Below, piece by piece: positions 8,784 to 17,611 of a DNA stretch of 64,000 nt. The stretch's first letter is position 1; the number at the start of each line of letters is the position of its first letter. The stretch is from the NCBI GenBank assembly GCA_963808615.1, contig CAWEGV010000011.1:682001-746000 (forward strand), written 5' to 3'. Origin of the DNA: Palsa-504 sp963808615 (lineage in GTDB: Bacteria; Actinomycetota; Actinomycetes; Streptosporangiales; Streptosporangiaceae). Below the pieces are notes generated by a model that was not told where the DNA came from, made no database searches, and was given only the letters and a program-made list of their open reading frames with translations. Position numbers and translations under genes: made by a program.

Positions 8784-10874
8784 CTAGCCGCTTCGCGAAT
8801 GACCCTCCTGAGGGGATGGGGCGGATTGGCTGCGCTGGAGTTCTCGCAGGTCGGCGAGCGGTATGTGACAGCGGATCTGGTGACCCGGCTCGCCCTCGAG
8901 CAGTGGTGGTTCGGTGGATTCGCATATGCCGGTCGTCAGTTTGCGCGGGCAGCGGGTGTGGAACACGCAGCCGCTCGGCGGGTTGGCCGCGGACGGGATC
9001 TCGCCGGTCAGCCGGATCCGGGAAGGACGCTGGCCGTCGAGCGACGGCACCGCGGAGAACAGCGCCTCGGTGTACGGGTGGTGCGGTCCGGCGAAGACCG
9101 TCTCGGCCGGGCCTACCTCCATCACGCGGCCGAGGTACAGCACCACGATGCGGTCCGACAGGTACCTGACCAGGCCCAGGTCATGCGAGATGAACAGGTA
9201 GGTGGCCCGCTCCTTGGTCTGCAGGTCGGCCAGCAGGTTGAGGATGGCGGCCTGCACCGAGACGTCGAGTGCCGAGGTCGGTTCGTCGCAGACCACGACC
9301 TCCGGCCCACTGCCGAACGCGCGCGCGATCGCGACCCGCTGCTTGAGCCCGCCGGACAGCTGGCTCGGGCGCAGCGGCAGATGCCGGTCCTCCAGCCGCA
9401 CCGAGGCGATCAGCTCTTCCAGCCGGGCTTGCAGCCGCGCACCCGACAGCCCGGCCAGCCGGGACAGCGGGCGGCTGATCAGGGCCCGGACCGTGTGCCG
9501 CCGGTTGAGCGCCGAGTCCGGGTTCTGGAACACGATCTGCAGGGCCCGCAGGACCTCCCGCGGCCGCCGCCGCGCGTCCGGGCTGAGCGGCTTGTCGTGC
9601 AGGGTGACGACTGAGCCCTGGTCCGGCGCGGTGAGCCCGAGCAGGACGCGTGCGAGTGTGGTCTTGCCGCTGCCCGACTCGCCCACCAGGCCGAGCGTCT
9701 CGCCTTGCCGGATCGACAGGTCCACTCCGGCCAGGGCCTGGACTCCGCCGGCGAAGGTCTTCGACACCCGCTCGACGACCACGAGCGGGTCACCGGCCTG
9801 GCCGGTCCCGTTGCCCGTCGCCCTGGTGACCGAGGCGGGGGTGGCGCGGGGCAGGTCCGGCGCCTGCTCGTGGAAGTAGCAGCGCGACGTCCGGACGTCG
9901 TCGACACCGAAGAACGGCGGCTCCGATTCCCGGCAGCGATCCTGGGCCAGCGCGCACCGCGGCGCGAAGATGCAGCCGGTGGCGGCGTGCCCGGGCGTCG
10001 GCAGGAAGCCGGGGATGGTGTCCAGCCGGTCGGTGTCCTTACGCTGCCCGCGCCGCGGGATGCAGCGCAGCAGCCCGACCGTATACGGGTGCCTGGGGTT
10101 CTCGAACACCGCGCGCGCGGGCCCTTCCTCCAGCAGCTCGCCCGCGTAGAGCACCCCGACCCGGTCGCACATCTTGGCGATCACGGCCAGGTTGTGGCTG
10201 ATGAACAGCACCGATGTGTCGAACTCCTGGCGCAGCGCCGCGATCAGCTCGAGCACCTCGGCCTCGACGGTGGCGTCCAGCGCGGTCGTGGGCTCGTCGA
10301 GGATCAGCAGCGACGGCGAGCGGGCCAGCGCCATCGCGATGACCGCCCGCTGCGCCATCCCGCCGGACAGCTCGTGCGGGTACCGCCGCATCACCCGGCC
10401 GGGATCCGAGATCTGCACCTTGCGCAGCATGCCTTCGGCCGAGCGCATCGCCTCCTGGGAGGACTCGCCGGCGATCTCGAATACCTCGGCGATCTGCCGC
10501 CCGACCCGGATCGACGGGTTGAGCGCCCGCCCCGGCTCCTGGTACACCATTGACACGGTGCGGGCCCGCAGGTCCCGGAGTGCCGCCTGGTTCATGGCCA
10601 GCGGGTCCAGCCCGTTGATGCTGATCGTCCCGGCGCTCACCCCGCCGTTGCTGGGCAGGTACCGCACCAGCGCGAGCGCCACCGTGGACTTGCCGGACCC
10701 GGACTCGCCCACCAGCCCGTAGGATTCGCCGCGGTCGATCCGGAACGACACGTCCCGCAGGGCGAGGCGCTCCTGGCCGCGCACGCGGTAGGTAACGTCC
10801 AGGTTCGACACCGACAAGGCCGGCTGCGGCCCGCTCGGTGTGGCAGTGGTAGCTGCCCCCTCCGTCTCGCTCAC
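8784..10874 (-). CDS. Dipeptide/oligopeptide ABC transporter, fused double ATPase (DppD-DppF type)
   Basis: About 696 residues with two complete ABC ATPases in one chain. The first has Walker A GLVGESGSGKSTVALAL, signature LSGGMAQRAVIAMAL and Walker B LLILDEPTTALD, then the oligopeptide/dipeptide C-terminal domain with its Cys cluster (CIFAPRCALAQDRC), which in some homologues holds an Fe-S cluster. The second has Walker A GLVGESGSGKTTLARVLLG, LSGGLKQRVAIARAF, Walker B VVVCDEPTSALDVS and a second Cys-containing tail (CVFHTRCPRKLTTGIC). The two subunits are usually separate genes; the fusion makes one protein supply both halves of the ATPase. The GTG start at 10874 overlaps the permease stop (GTGA). 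Confidence 0.9.
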   Translation of the reverse strand: MSETEGAATTATPSGPQPALSVSNLDVTYRVRGQERLALRDVSFRIDRGESYGLVGESGSGKSTVALALVRYLPSNGGVSAGTISINGLDPLAMNQAALRDLRARTVSMVYQEPGRALNPSIRVGRQIAEVFEIAGESSQEAMRSAEGMLRKVQISDPGRVMRRYPHELSGGMAQRAVIAMALARSPSLLILDEPTTALDATVEAEVLELIAALRQEFDTSVLFISHNLAVIAKMCDRVGVLYAGELLEEGPARAVFENPRHPYTVGLLRCIPRRGQRKDTDRLDTIPGFLPTPGHAATGCIFAPRCALAQDRCRESEPPFFGVDDVRTSRCYFHEQAPDLPRATPASVTRATGNGTGQAGDPLVVVERVSKTFAGGVQALAGVDLSIRQGETLGLVGESGSGKTTLARVLLGLTAPDQGSVVTLHDKPLSPDARRRPREVLRALQIVFQNPDSALNRRHTVRALISRPLSRLAGLSGARLQARLEELIASVRLEDRHLPLRPSQLSGGLKQRVAIARAFGSGPEVVVCDEPTSALDVSVQAAILNLLADLQTKERATYLFISHDLGLVRYLSDRIVVLYLGRVMEVGPAETVFAGPHHPYTEALFSAVPSLDGQRPSRIRLTGEIPSAANPPSGCVFHTRCPRKLTTGICESTEPPLLEGEPGHQIRCHIPLADLRELQRSQSAPSPQEGHSRSG

Positions 10875-11809
10875 GCGGCCAGCACCTGCTCGATCGAGTC
10901 CGCTATGAAGATGACCCCGGTCACCAGGCTCGCGATGGCCAGCGCCGGGAACAGCACCTCCCACCAGTAGCCGGACACCAGGTAGACGTAATTGGCCGAA
11001 ATGTCCGCCCCCCAGTCGGGGGTCGGCGGCTGGATGCCGAAGCCGAGGAAGGACAGCGTGGCCACCGCGAACACCGAGTAGCCCAGCCGGACCGTGAACT
11101 CGACCAGGACGGCGGGCATGACGTTAGGCAGGATCTCGCCGAACATGACCCGGGTCGATCTCTCGCCCAGTAGCCGGGCGGCGGGCACGTAATCCATGTG
11201 CCGCTCGACCAGCACCGCCGTCCGGACCGTCCGCGCGATCAGCGGCGTGAAGACCAGCCCGATGATGATGGTGATCGTCACCACCGACGGACCGAGGGCC
11301 ACGACGAACAGGAACGCAATGATCACGAACGGCAGCGCCAGGATCGCCTCCACGATCCGACCGACCACCGCGTCGAAGGCGCCGCCGATGTAGCCCATGG
11401 CCAGGCCGAGGGCGGTGCCGAGGACGGTGGCCAGGCCGGTGGCCAGCGGGGTAATGATCAGGACGTCCCTGGCGCCGGTGATGACCCGGGACAGCACGTC
11501 CCGGCCCAGCGGGTCGGTGCCGAACCAGTGCGCCCCCGACGGTCCGGTGTTGGCCGCCAGGAGGTTCTGCGCGAGCGGATCGTATGGCGCGAACAGGTGC
11601 CCGAAGATCGCGCAGACTATCCAGAACAGCAAGATGCCCGCGCCGCCCCAGAACGTCGCCCGGCGCAGCAGCAGCCGCCACCGGGCCGGCGTGGCCCGCC
11701 CCGCCGCCGCCACCGCGGCCGCTCCGGTCGGCCCGAGATATCCGCCCGTGCGATCGATCGATGCGACCGGCGCGACCGGATCGCCAGGCGGCGGGGCCGG
11801 GCCGCTCAT
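10871..11809 (-). CDS. ABC transporter permease, DppC/OppC type
   Basis: 312 residues. A Pro/Ala-rich cytoplasmic N-terminus precedes a first membrane helix (ILLFWIVCAIFGHLFAPYDP) and the OppC periplasmic motif HWFGTDPLGRDVLSRVITGA. The EAA loop that docks on the ATPase is seen around AARLLGERSTRVMFGEILPN. Five to six helices are visible. Its ATG overlaps the upstream permease stop (ATGA at 11806-11809), and its stop overlaps the ATPase start, so all three are likely coupled. Confidence 0.88.
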   Translation of the reverse strand: MSGPAPPPGDPVAPVASIDRTGGYLGPTGAAAVAAAGRATPARWRLLLRRATFWGGAGILLFWIVCAIFGHLFAPYDPLAQNLLAANTGPSGAHWFGTDPLGRDVLSRVITGARDVLIITPLATGLATVLGTALGLAMGYIGGAFDAVVGRIVEAILALPFVIIAFLFVVALGPSVVTITIIIGLVFTPLIARTVRTAVLVERHMDYVPAARLLGERSTRVMFGEILPNVMPAVLVEFTVRLGYSVFAVATLSFLGFGIQPPTPDWGADISANYVYLVSGYWWEVLFPALAIASLVTGVIFIADSIEQVLAA

Positions 11810-12759
11810 TCCGTGCCCCCGATCCGCAGCCGCGGGTTGAGCAAGGTCAGCAGCACGTCCGCGATCAGCGTGGCCACCACGTAGACCACGCCGATGATCA
11901 GGACCCCGGCTTCCAGCATCACTTCGTCGTGGTGCACCGCGGCGTTGTAGATCAGGTTTCCCAGGCCGTGGTAGTTGAATAGCGTCTCCACCACTACCAG
12001 CCCGCCGATCAGGTAGCCGGTCTGGGTCGCGATCACGGTGATCGTCGGCAGCAGCGAGTTCCGCAGCACGTGCCGACGCAGCACGGTGGTCTGCGGCAGC
12101 CCCTTCAGCACCGCGGTGCGCGTGTAGTCGGAGTTGAGCACCTCGATGGTCCCCGCCCTGGCCATACGGGCAATGTAGCCGAAGAGAACCAAAACGAGCG
12201 GTATAGCCGGCAAAATCAGGTGCCTGAACTGGTTCCAGACCGAGGCGCCCGCTCCGGCCGAGGCGGTGACCGGCAGCCACTTCAGCTCGACGCCGAACAC
12301 CACCAGCAGCACGATGCCGGACACGAACTCCGGCACGGTGGACAGCGAGAGCCCGGTCACCGAGATGGCCCGGTCCGTCCCGCGGCCCACGCGAAGCGCG
12401 GAGATCACGCCGCCGAAGATGCCGAGCGGGACCACGATCACGAAGGCGAGCACGGCTAGCTTGATCGAGTTGATCAGCGCGGCCCGGACGAAGGGCGCTA
12501 CCGCCGACTGGTATTCGTACGATGTGCCAAAGTTCCCGTGCAGCACCCCACCGAGCCAGACCAGGTACCGGGTGAGCAGCGGCCGGTCGACCCCGAGTTG
12601 ATGGTCGAGGGCCTGCACGGCGCTTTGCGCCGCCAGTGGGCCCAGGGTCGCCCGTCCGGGATCACCAGGCAGGATCTGCCCGGCGAAAAATATGATCAAG
12701 CTGAGGAGAAACAGCGTGAGGGCCATCAGTCCCAAGCGCCTCAGCAGGAACACTGCCAT
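11806..12759 (-). CDS. ABC transporter permease, DppB/OppB type
   Basis: 317 residues and first gene of the importer operon. It starts MAVFLLRRLGLMALTLFLLS, the usual first helix, with the family PGDPGR motif close by and an EAA-like loop near DYTRTAVLKGLPQTTVLRRH. I chose the ATG at 12759 because AGGAGG sits about seven bases upstream; two earlier in-frame starts lack such a site. Operon order is permease B, permease C, fused ATPase, binding protein, all on the reverse strand. The promoter should lie in 12760-12843, next to the HutH relic. Confidence 0.88.
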   Translation of the reverse strand: MAVFLLRRLGLMALTLFLLSLIIFFAGQILPGDPGRATLGPLAAQSAVQALDHQLGVDRPLLTRYLVWLGGVLHGNFGTSYEYQSAVAPFVRAALINSIKLAVLAFVIVVPLGIFGGVISALRVGRGTDRAISVTGLSLSTVPEFVSGIVLLVVFGVELKWLPVTASAGAGASVWNQFRHLILPAIPLVLVLFGYIARMARAGTIEVLNSDYTRTAVLKGLPQTTVLRRHVLRNSLLPTITVIATQTGYLIGGLVVVETLFNYHGLGNLIYNAAVHHDEVMLEAGVLIIGVVYVVATLIADVLLTLLNPRLRIGGTE

Positions 12760-12843
12760 CGCTGGCCTCCTCATCACCGGGCCGCTCACGCGGAACGCCC
12801 GCAGCGGCACCGCCTAGCTCAATTAAAGATGGGCGAGCAATTA

Positions 12844-13308
12844 ATGACGATCACGCTCAACGGAAGTGACCTGACTGTTACGCAGGTGGTCGCGGCCGCC
12901 CGGCATGGACAGGCCGTCGCGCTCGCCCGGATGCGGTCGCCGCCATGCGCCAGGCCCGCGCGGTGGCCCAGGAAGTCCTGGACCAAGGCCAGCCGGTTTA
13001 CGGCCTGACCACCGGGGTGGGGGAGCGCAAGTCGTTCCTGCTCGAGGTGGCCGAACGGCAGCGGTTCAACCACCGCCTGGTTGAACTTCGACATCGGCCC
13101 GCTGGCCGCCGCCCTCGACTTCGTCAGGATCGCCCTCGCCCCGGTAGTGACCAGTGCCAACGAACGGGCGGTCAAGCTGCTCCAGGCCCCGTTCTCCGGG
13201 CTGCCCGCGGGCCTGGCCGCCGCCCCCGCCACGCCCGACGACGCGCTGTCCGAGCTGGCCACCTCCGGCCAGGCCATCACCGTGGAGGCCCCTGGAGCCC
13301 GTGGTTGA
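12844..13308 (+). pseudogene. Histidine/aromatic amino acid ammonia-lyase relic (HutH-like)
   Basis: Pieces of one lyase are seen in three frames. The start reads MTITLNGSDLTVTQVVAAAR. After a shift near 12930 comes RQARAVAQEVLDQGQPVYGL and TTGVGERKSFLLEVAERQRF, the conserved N-terminal region of the HAL/PAL family. Then, after a large deletion near 13080, comes DIGPLAAALDFVRIALAPVV with SANERAVKLLQAPFSGLP, which belongs to the C-terminal half. The Ala-Ser-Gly tripeptide that forms the MIO cofactor lies in the missing middle, so no activity is possible. About 155 codons of some 500 remain. Histidine catabolism is still represented by the intact hutI 7 kb away. Confidence 0.85.
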
Positions 13309-13383
13309 GCTGATCACCCGGGTGACCTCAGCCCGCCCGGCCTCGGCGCTTGACCTGCCTCGATTCCCGGTTACCATGTCCGC

Positions 13384-14490
13384 GTGAAGATCACCGCCAT
13401 CCGGCTGGACCGGATGCGGCTGCCGCTTGACCCGCCGTTTCACGCGGCCTGGGATCCGGTGCCCCGGCGCCATTTCGACGCCACCCTGGTCAGGGTGGAA
13501 ACCGACGAGGGCATCACCGGCTACGGCTCCGGCGACACGATGGACGGCTTCGAGCCGTACGAGTCCCTGTTCACCGGCCGCGATCCACGTAGCATCGCCG
13601 ATCACGTCAGGACCCTCGAGTCGATCGGCTTCCACGCCGGCCGCTACTGGCCGGTGGAGGCCGCGCTGTGGGACATCCTCGGCCAGGTGGCCGGGCAGCC
13701 GGTCAGCGTCCTGTTCGGCGGCGCCGCCCGCCGCCTGCCCGCCTACGCATCGTTCGGCGAGGCCAGGAGCCCGCAGGCCCGCGCCGAGGCGGCCCTGGCG
13801 GCAAAATCTGCCGGTTTTCAGGCTATGAAAATCAGGATTTCCCGAACGGACCCCGGCTCGAGCCTCGAGGCCGTGCGTGCCACCCGGGCGGCCGTAGGCG
13901 ACGACATCGCGCTCATGGCCGACTTGAACCAGTGGTGGCAGATGGCAGGCGACCTCTCACGCGCGCTCGACCTGGCCGCGGTGCGCCGGATCGCGGCCGA
14001 ACTCGCCGGCCTCGGCGTGCTCTGGCTCGAGGAGCCGCTGCCCGGCGGCGACCTGGACGGCATGCGAGCGCTGCGCCAGCAGATCAGGGTCGCGGGCGGT
14101 GAGATGGCCCGGACCCCGGCCGAGCTGCTGGCCGCGCTGGACGCCGACGCCATCGACGTGCTGCAGCCCGACGTGGTGCTGGCCGTCGGCATGCTCCGCA
14201 CCAGGACGATCGCCGAGCTGACCCTGCTGCGGCACCGCTGGTTCACCCCGCACACCTGGACCAATGGCCTCGGCCTGCTGGCCAACCTGCACGTGGTGGC
14301 CGGCGTCGGCGGCGGCCCCTACCTCGAGTTCCCCTACGACCCCCCGGGCTGGACCGAGGAGCGCCGCGACTTCTTCCTCGCCGAGCCCGTCCGCATTGAC
14401 TCCGACGGCTACCTGACCGTTCCCGCCGCCCCCGGCCTCGGCGTCCAGATCGACCACGCCGCCGTCGCCCGCTACGCCCGCCGTACCTGA
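13384..14490 (+). CDS. Enolase-superfamily enzyme, mandelate racemase / muconate lactonizing type
   Basis: 368 residues. The N-terminal capping domain (residues 1-120) has ITGYGSGDTMDGFEPY. The barrel carries FQAMKIRISR as the K-x-K/R catalytic strand, metal ligands at the ends of MADLNQWW (Asp), LWLEEPLPGGD (Glu) and VAGGEMARTP (Glu), and FTPHTWTNG with the catalytic His, which places it in the mandelate-racemase-like subgroup rather than the dipeptide epimerases. Such enzymes abstract a proton next to a carboxylate, often dehydrating or epimerising sugar acids. The GTG at 13384 is the only start that keeps the first strand. The substrate is unknown; the divergent importer operon may bring it in, which is inference. 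Confidence 0.82.
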   Translation: MKITAIRLDRMRLPLDPPFHAAWDPVPRRHFDATLVRVETDEGITGYGSGDTMDGFEPYESLFTGRDPRSIADHVRTLESIGFHAGRYWPVEAALWDILGQVAGQPVSVLFGGAARRLPAYASFGEARSPQARAEAALAAKSAGFQAMKIRISRTDPGSSLEAVRATRAAVGDDIALMADLNQWWQMAGDLSRALDLAAVRRIAAELAGLGVLWLEEPLPGGDLDGMRALRQQIRVAGGEMARTPAELLAALDADAIDVLQPDVVLAVGMLRTRTIAELTLLRHRWFTPHTWTNGLGLLANLHVVAGVGGGPYLEFPYDPPGWTEERRDFFLAEPVRIDSDGYLTVPAAPGLGVQIDHAAVARYARRT

Positions 14491-14507
14491 CCCGCCCGTC
14501 GCACCCC

Positions 14508-15098
14508 TCACCATGCCGTCTGCCGAAGGTCGTCGAGGCGACTGAGGGCGCATTCAAGCGCGTCGGTCAGCCGCTTGCGGTGACCGGTAGCCAGCAGGTC
14601 AAGCACCAGGCCGGTGAACGTTGCCTTGACCAGCGACGCCTCGCGTTCGGCGTCCTCGGGCCTGATGCCGTCAGCGATCAGGCCGTCGGCGATGTCCTCG
14701 CGCCAGAACGAGATCTGCTCCGCACGCACATCACCGGGCAGACCGCTGACCGTGGCGTCCAGCGTGGCGGCTTCGAGACCCAGGCGCACCAGCGCCAAGT
14801 GCTCCGGGCTGCGGTTGATCCACCGCCACCAGCGCCGCTGCAGCTCCGCCGTGGACAGGTGAGGTTCCTGCCGCCGCCACCGCCCTTCGACTCCTCGCTG
14901 AATCTCAGCGGCCCGCCGCAGGGCGGCGACCACCAGTTCGTCCTTGCTGCCGAAGTGATGCACCAGCGCGTTGACCGACACGCCCAGTGCGCGGGCCACT
15001 GGCCGCAGTGACACTCCGGCGACGCCGTTCCGGCCCAGGTAGCCGACCACCTCGTCCAGCAGCTCGGTCCGTCGTTCGGGGTCAGGGTGGCGTCCCAT
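14508..15098 (-). CDS. TetR-family transcriptional regulator
   Basis: 196 residues from the ATG at 15098. The N-terminal helix-turn-helix reads GRHPDPERRTELLDEVV, NGVAGVSLRPVARALGVS and VNALVHHFGSKDELVVAAL, a standard TetR DNA-binding domain; the alpha-helical remainder is the ligand-binding domain. It lies 13 bases downstream of the FAD/GcvT oxidase gene on the same strand, so it is probably co-transcribed with it. The natural target is the short intergenic region between that oxidase and the divergent methyltransferase gene, where a palindrome is visible at 17576-17588. Confidence 0.85.
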   Translation of the reverse strand: MGRHPDPERRTELLDEVVGYLGRNGVAGVSLRPVARALGVSVNALVHHFGSKDELVVAALRRAAEIQRGVEGRWRRQEPHLSTAELQRRWWRWINRSPEHLALVRLGLEAATLDATVSGLPGDVRAEQISFWREDIADGLIADGIRPEDAEREASLVKATFTGLVLDLLATGHRKRLTDALECALSRLDDLRQTAW

Positions 15099-15111
15099 CA
15101 GTGCCGTCCCA

Positions 15112-17541
15112 TTAGGCGCGCATGCGATGCCCCGCCGGGTCGAGCACCGGTTCGGGGAGCAACCTCGCCGGACGGCGCTGGCCGATGATCTCCACCTCGA
15201 ACATCGTGCCGGGCACCGCGAGCTCGCTCGGCACGTAGCCGAACGCGAGCGAGCAGCGGCTGTAATGCGCATACGCGCCGGACGTCACCCAGCCCACCAC
15301 CGCCCCGCCATGCCAGATCGGCTCGTCGCCCACGACGTCAGCCGGTTCCGCCGGATCGGGGGTTATGTCGAAGTAGCCGAGCGTTCGAGCCGGGCCGCGC
15401 GCCAGCTCCGCCTCCACCGCAGGGCGGCCGATGAAGTCATGATCGAGCTTGAGCGACCGGTGCATTCGCGCCTGCACCGGCGTGTAGATCGGACGGTACT
15501 CGCGCGCCCACGTACCGAACATCTTCTCCATGCGCAGCGACATCAACGCCCGGAACCCGAACAGGCCGATGCCGTATGGCTTCCCCGCCTGCCACAGCAG
15601 ATCGAACAGCGCTCGCTGGTACTCCGGTGCGACCCAGATCTCGTAGCCAAGATCCCCGGTATAGGTCATCCGGCCGACGTAGGCGGGGATCATCCCCACG
15701 TCGATCCGGCGGAACGTCATGAACGGGTAATTCTCGGTGGCCAGAGAATCGTCGGTGACCGATTGCAGCACGTCGCGGGCGCCCGGACCGGCCAGCGACA
15801 GGCCCACCAGGGACAAGCCCAGCACGTCGAACCGCACGCCATCAGCGAGGTGGCCAGCGAACCAGCGCGAGTGATGCGCTTCGGCGATCTGCGAGCCGAA
15901 CAGGAAAAACTCGTCTGTGCCGACTCGCGCCACGGAAAACTCCCCGACGATGTGACCGCCCGGATCCAGGGCGGCAGTGAGGTTGATCCGGCCGGGTCGC
16001 GGCAGCCGGTTGGTGATCAGCCCCTGCAGCCAGTCGGCGCTGCCGGCGCCGGTCACGTGGTACTTGGCGAAGTTGGAGCACTCGGTGAGCCCGACGCGTT
16101 CGCGCACCGTGGTGCATTCTTCGGCGACGGCCGGGAAGGCGTTGGAGCGGCGGAACGTCACGTCCTCGCGCGGCTCGGCCCCCGGCCGCTGGAACCACAG
16201 GGGATGCTCGAGCCCGAAGCTCGCACCCCATACCGCGTTGTGGGCGGTGAGCCGGTCATAGACAGGCGTGGTATGCAGGGCCCGGCCGGCCGGGAGTTCC
16301 TCGTTGGGGAAGGTGATACGGAACCGGCGGGTGTAGCTCTCGCGCACCTTGGCATTGGTGTAGGCCAGACTCGCCCAGTTGCCGAAGCGGGCCACGTCCA
16401 TCGCCCAGATGTCTTCACCTGGATCGCCGTCGACCATCCAGCGCGCGAGGGTGAGGCCCACGCCGCCGCCCTGCGACAGCCCGGCCATCACCCCGCAGGC
16501 CACCCAGCAGTTGCGCACGCCGGGCACCGGACCGACCAGCGGATTGCCGTCCGGCGCGAAGGTGAACGGCCCATTGATCACCTTCTTGATCCCCACGTCA
16601 GCCAGCGCCGGATAGTGCTTGAACGCGATCTCCAGCGACGGGGCGAGCCGGTCGAGATCGGGGGCCAGCAACTGCTGGTCGAAGGTCCACGGCGTCTCGC
16701 GCGGCGACCAGGGCACGCACGCCTGCTCGTACGTGCCGAGCAGCATCCCGCCGCCCTCCTGGCGGATGTAGAGCTCGCCGTCGAAGTCCAGGCCCATCGG
16801 CAGCTCACCTCCGGTGGCCGCGTTGTACTCGGCCACCTCATCCATGTCTTCGGTGATCAGGTACGTGTGCTCCATGGCAAGCACGGGCAGTTCCAGGCCG
16901 ATCATCCGGCCCACCTCACGGGCCCACAGCCCGCCGGCGTTGACGATGTGCTCGGCGTGGATCTCGCCGCCCTCGGTGATGACGTCCCACGTGCCGTCGG
17001 GGCGCTGACGGAGGCCGCTCACCCAGGTGTGCTGGCAGATCTCGGCGCCGGCCTGCCGCGCGCAGCCGGCATAGGCCCAGGTGACCCCGGTGGGGTCGAC
17101 GTGACCCTCGGCCGGGTCGAAGAGCGCGCCGATGAAGTACTGCTCCTCCAGAAGCGGGAACATCCGCTTGGCCTCGGCCGCCGAGATGATCTCCATATCC
17201 ATGCCGAGGTAACGGCCGCGGGCCTGGGCCATCCGCAGCCAGTCCATCCGCTCCCGGTCGCCGGCCAGCATCAGTCCGCCAGGCATGTGGATGGAGCAGT
17301 TCTGGCCGGAGCGCTGCTCGATCTCGCGATACAGCCCGACGGTGTACTGCTGCAGCTTCGCGACATTAGGGTCACCGTTGAGCGTGTGCATGCCGCCCGC
17401 AGCGTGCCAGGTCGAGCCGGCGGTGAGCTCCTTGCGCTCGACGAGCACGACATCGGTCCAGCCCAGCTCGGTGAGGTGATACAGGACCGAGGCGCCAACC
17501 ACACCACCGCCGATGACGACCACGCGCGCGGAAGATTTCAT
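15112..17541 (-). CDS. FAD-dependent GcvT-family oxidoreductase, dimethylglycine/sarcosine dehydrogenase-like
   Basis: 809 residues in two halves. The N-terminal DAO-type FAD domain starts VVVIGGGVVGASVLYHL (dinucleotide-binding GxGxxG) and contains the STWHAAGGMHTLNGDPNVAK region conserved in dimethylglycine dehydrogenases. From about residue 430 on is a GcvT-like folate-binding domain (LTECSNFAKYHVTGAGSADW, GDLGYEIWVAPEYQ, FGTWAREYRPIYTPVQ). Such enzymes oxidise an N-methyl group and pass the one-carbon unit to tetrahydrofolate. The gene is divergent from a homocysteine methyltransferase gene (70 bases between starts). Together they would take betaine to dimethylglycine and then sarcosine. 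The exact substrate is inferred. Confidence 0.83.
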   Translation of the reverse strand: MKSSARVVVIGGGVVGASVLYHLTELGWTDVVLVERKELTAGSTWHAAGGMHTLNGDPNVAKLQQYTVGLYREIEQRSGQNCSIHMPGGLMLAGDRERMDWLRMAQARGRYLGMDMEIISAAEAKRMFPLLEEQYFIGALFDPAEGHVDPTGVTWAYAGCARQAGAEICQHTWVSGLRQRPDGTWDVITEGGEIHAEHIVNAGGLWAREVGRMIGLELPVLAMEHTYLITEDMDEVAEYNAATGGELPMGLDFDGELYIRQEGGGMLLGTYEQACVPWSPRETPWTFDQQLLAPDLDRLAPSLEIAFKHYPALADVGIKKVINGPFTFAPDGNPLVGPVPGVRNCWVACGVMAGLSQGGGVGLTLARWMVDGDPGEDIWAMDVARFGNWASLAYTNAKVRESYTRRFRITFPNEELPAGRALHTTPVYDRLTAHNAVWGASFGLEHPLWFQRPGAEPREDVTFRRSNAFPAVAEECTTVRERVGLTECSNFAKYHVTGAGSADWLQGLITNRLPRPGRINLTAALDPGGHIVGEFSVARVGTDEFFLFGSQIAEAHHSRWFAGHLADGVRFDVLGLSLVGLSLAGPGARDVLQSVTDDSLATENYPFMTFRRIDVGMIPAYVGRMTYTGDLGYEIWVAPEYQRALFDLLWQAGKPYGIGLFGFRALMSLRMEKMFGTWAREYRPIYTPVQARMHRSLKLDHDFIGRPAVEAELARGPARTLGYFDITPDPAEPADVVGDEPIWHGGAVVGWVTSGAYAHYSRCSLAFGYVPSELAVPGTMFEVEIIGQRRPARLLPEPVLDPAGHRMRA

Positions 17542-17575
17542 CGAGGTATCCCTACGTCCAAAATTTTCCCGGTAC

Positions 17576-17588
17576 AGTCGTTCCGACT
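17576..17588. promoter_or_regulatory. Small palindrome in the divergent promoter region, candidate TetR operator
   Basis: The sequence agtcg-ttc-cgact is a 5+3+5 inverted repeat (extended by TA on both outer sides) in the 70-base gap between the two divergent one-carbon genes. Its position fits an operator for the TetR regulator at 14508-15098. There is no experimental support in the sequence itself. Confidence 0.4.
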
Positions 17589-17611
17589 ATAGGACCCGGG
17601 AGGTGTCGTGC

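Noticed and set aside
15127..17592. An 821-codon open frame opposite the FAD/GcvT oxidase gene
   Set aside because: It is the mirror of a long GC-rich gene in which third positions avoid stops on the other strand. The translation is Arg/Gly/His-rich with no family features.
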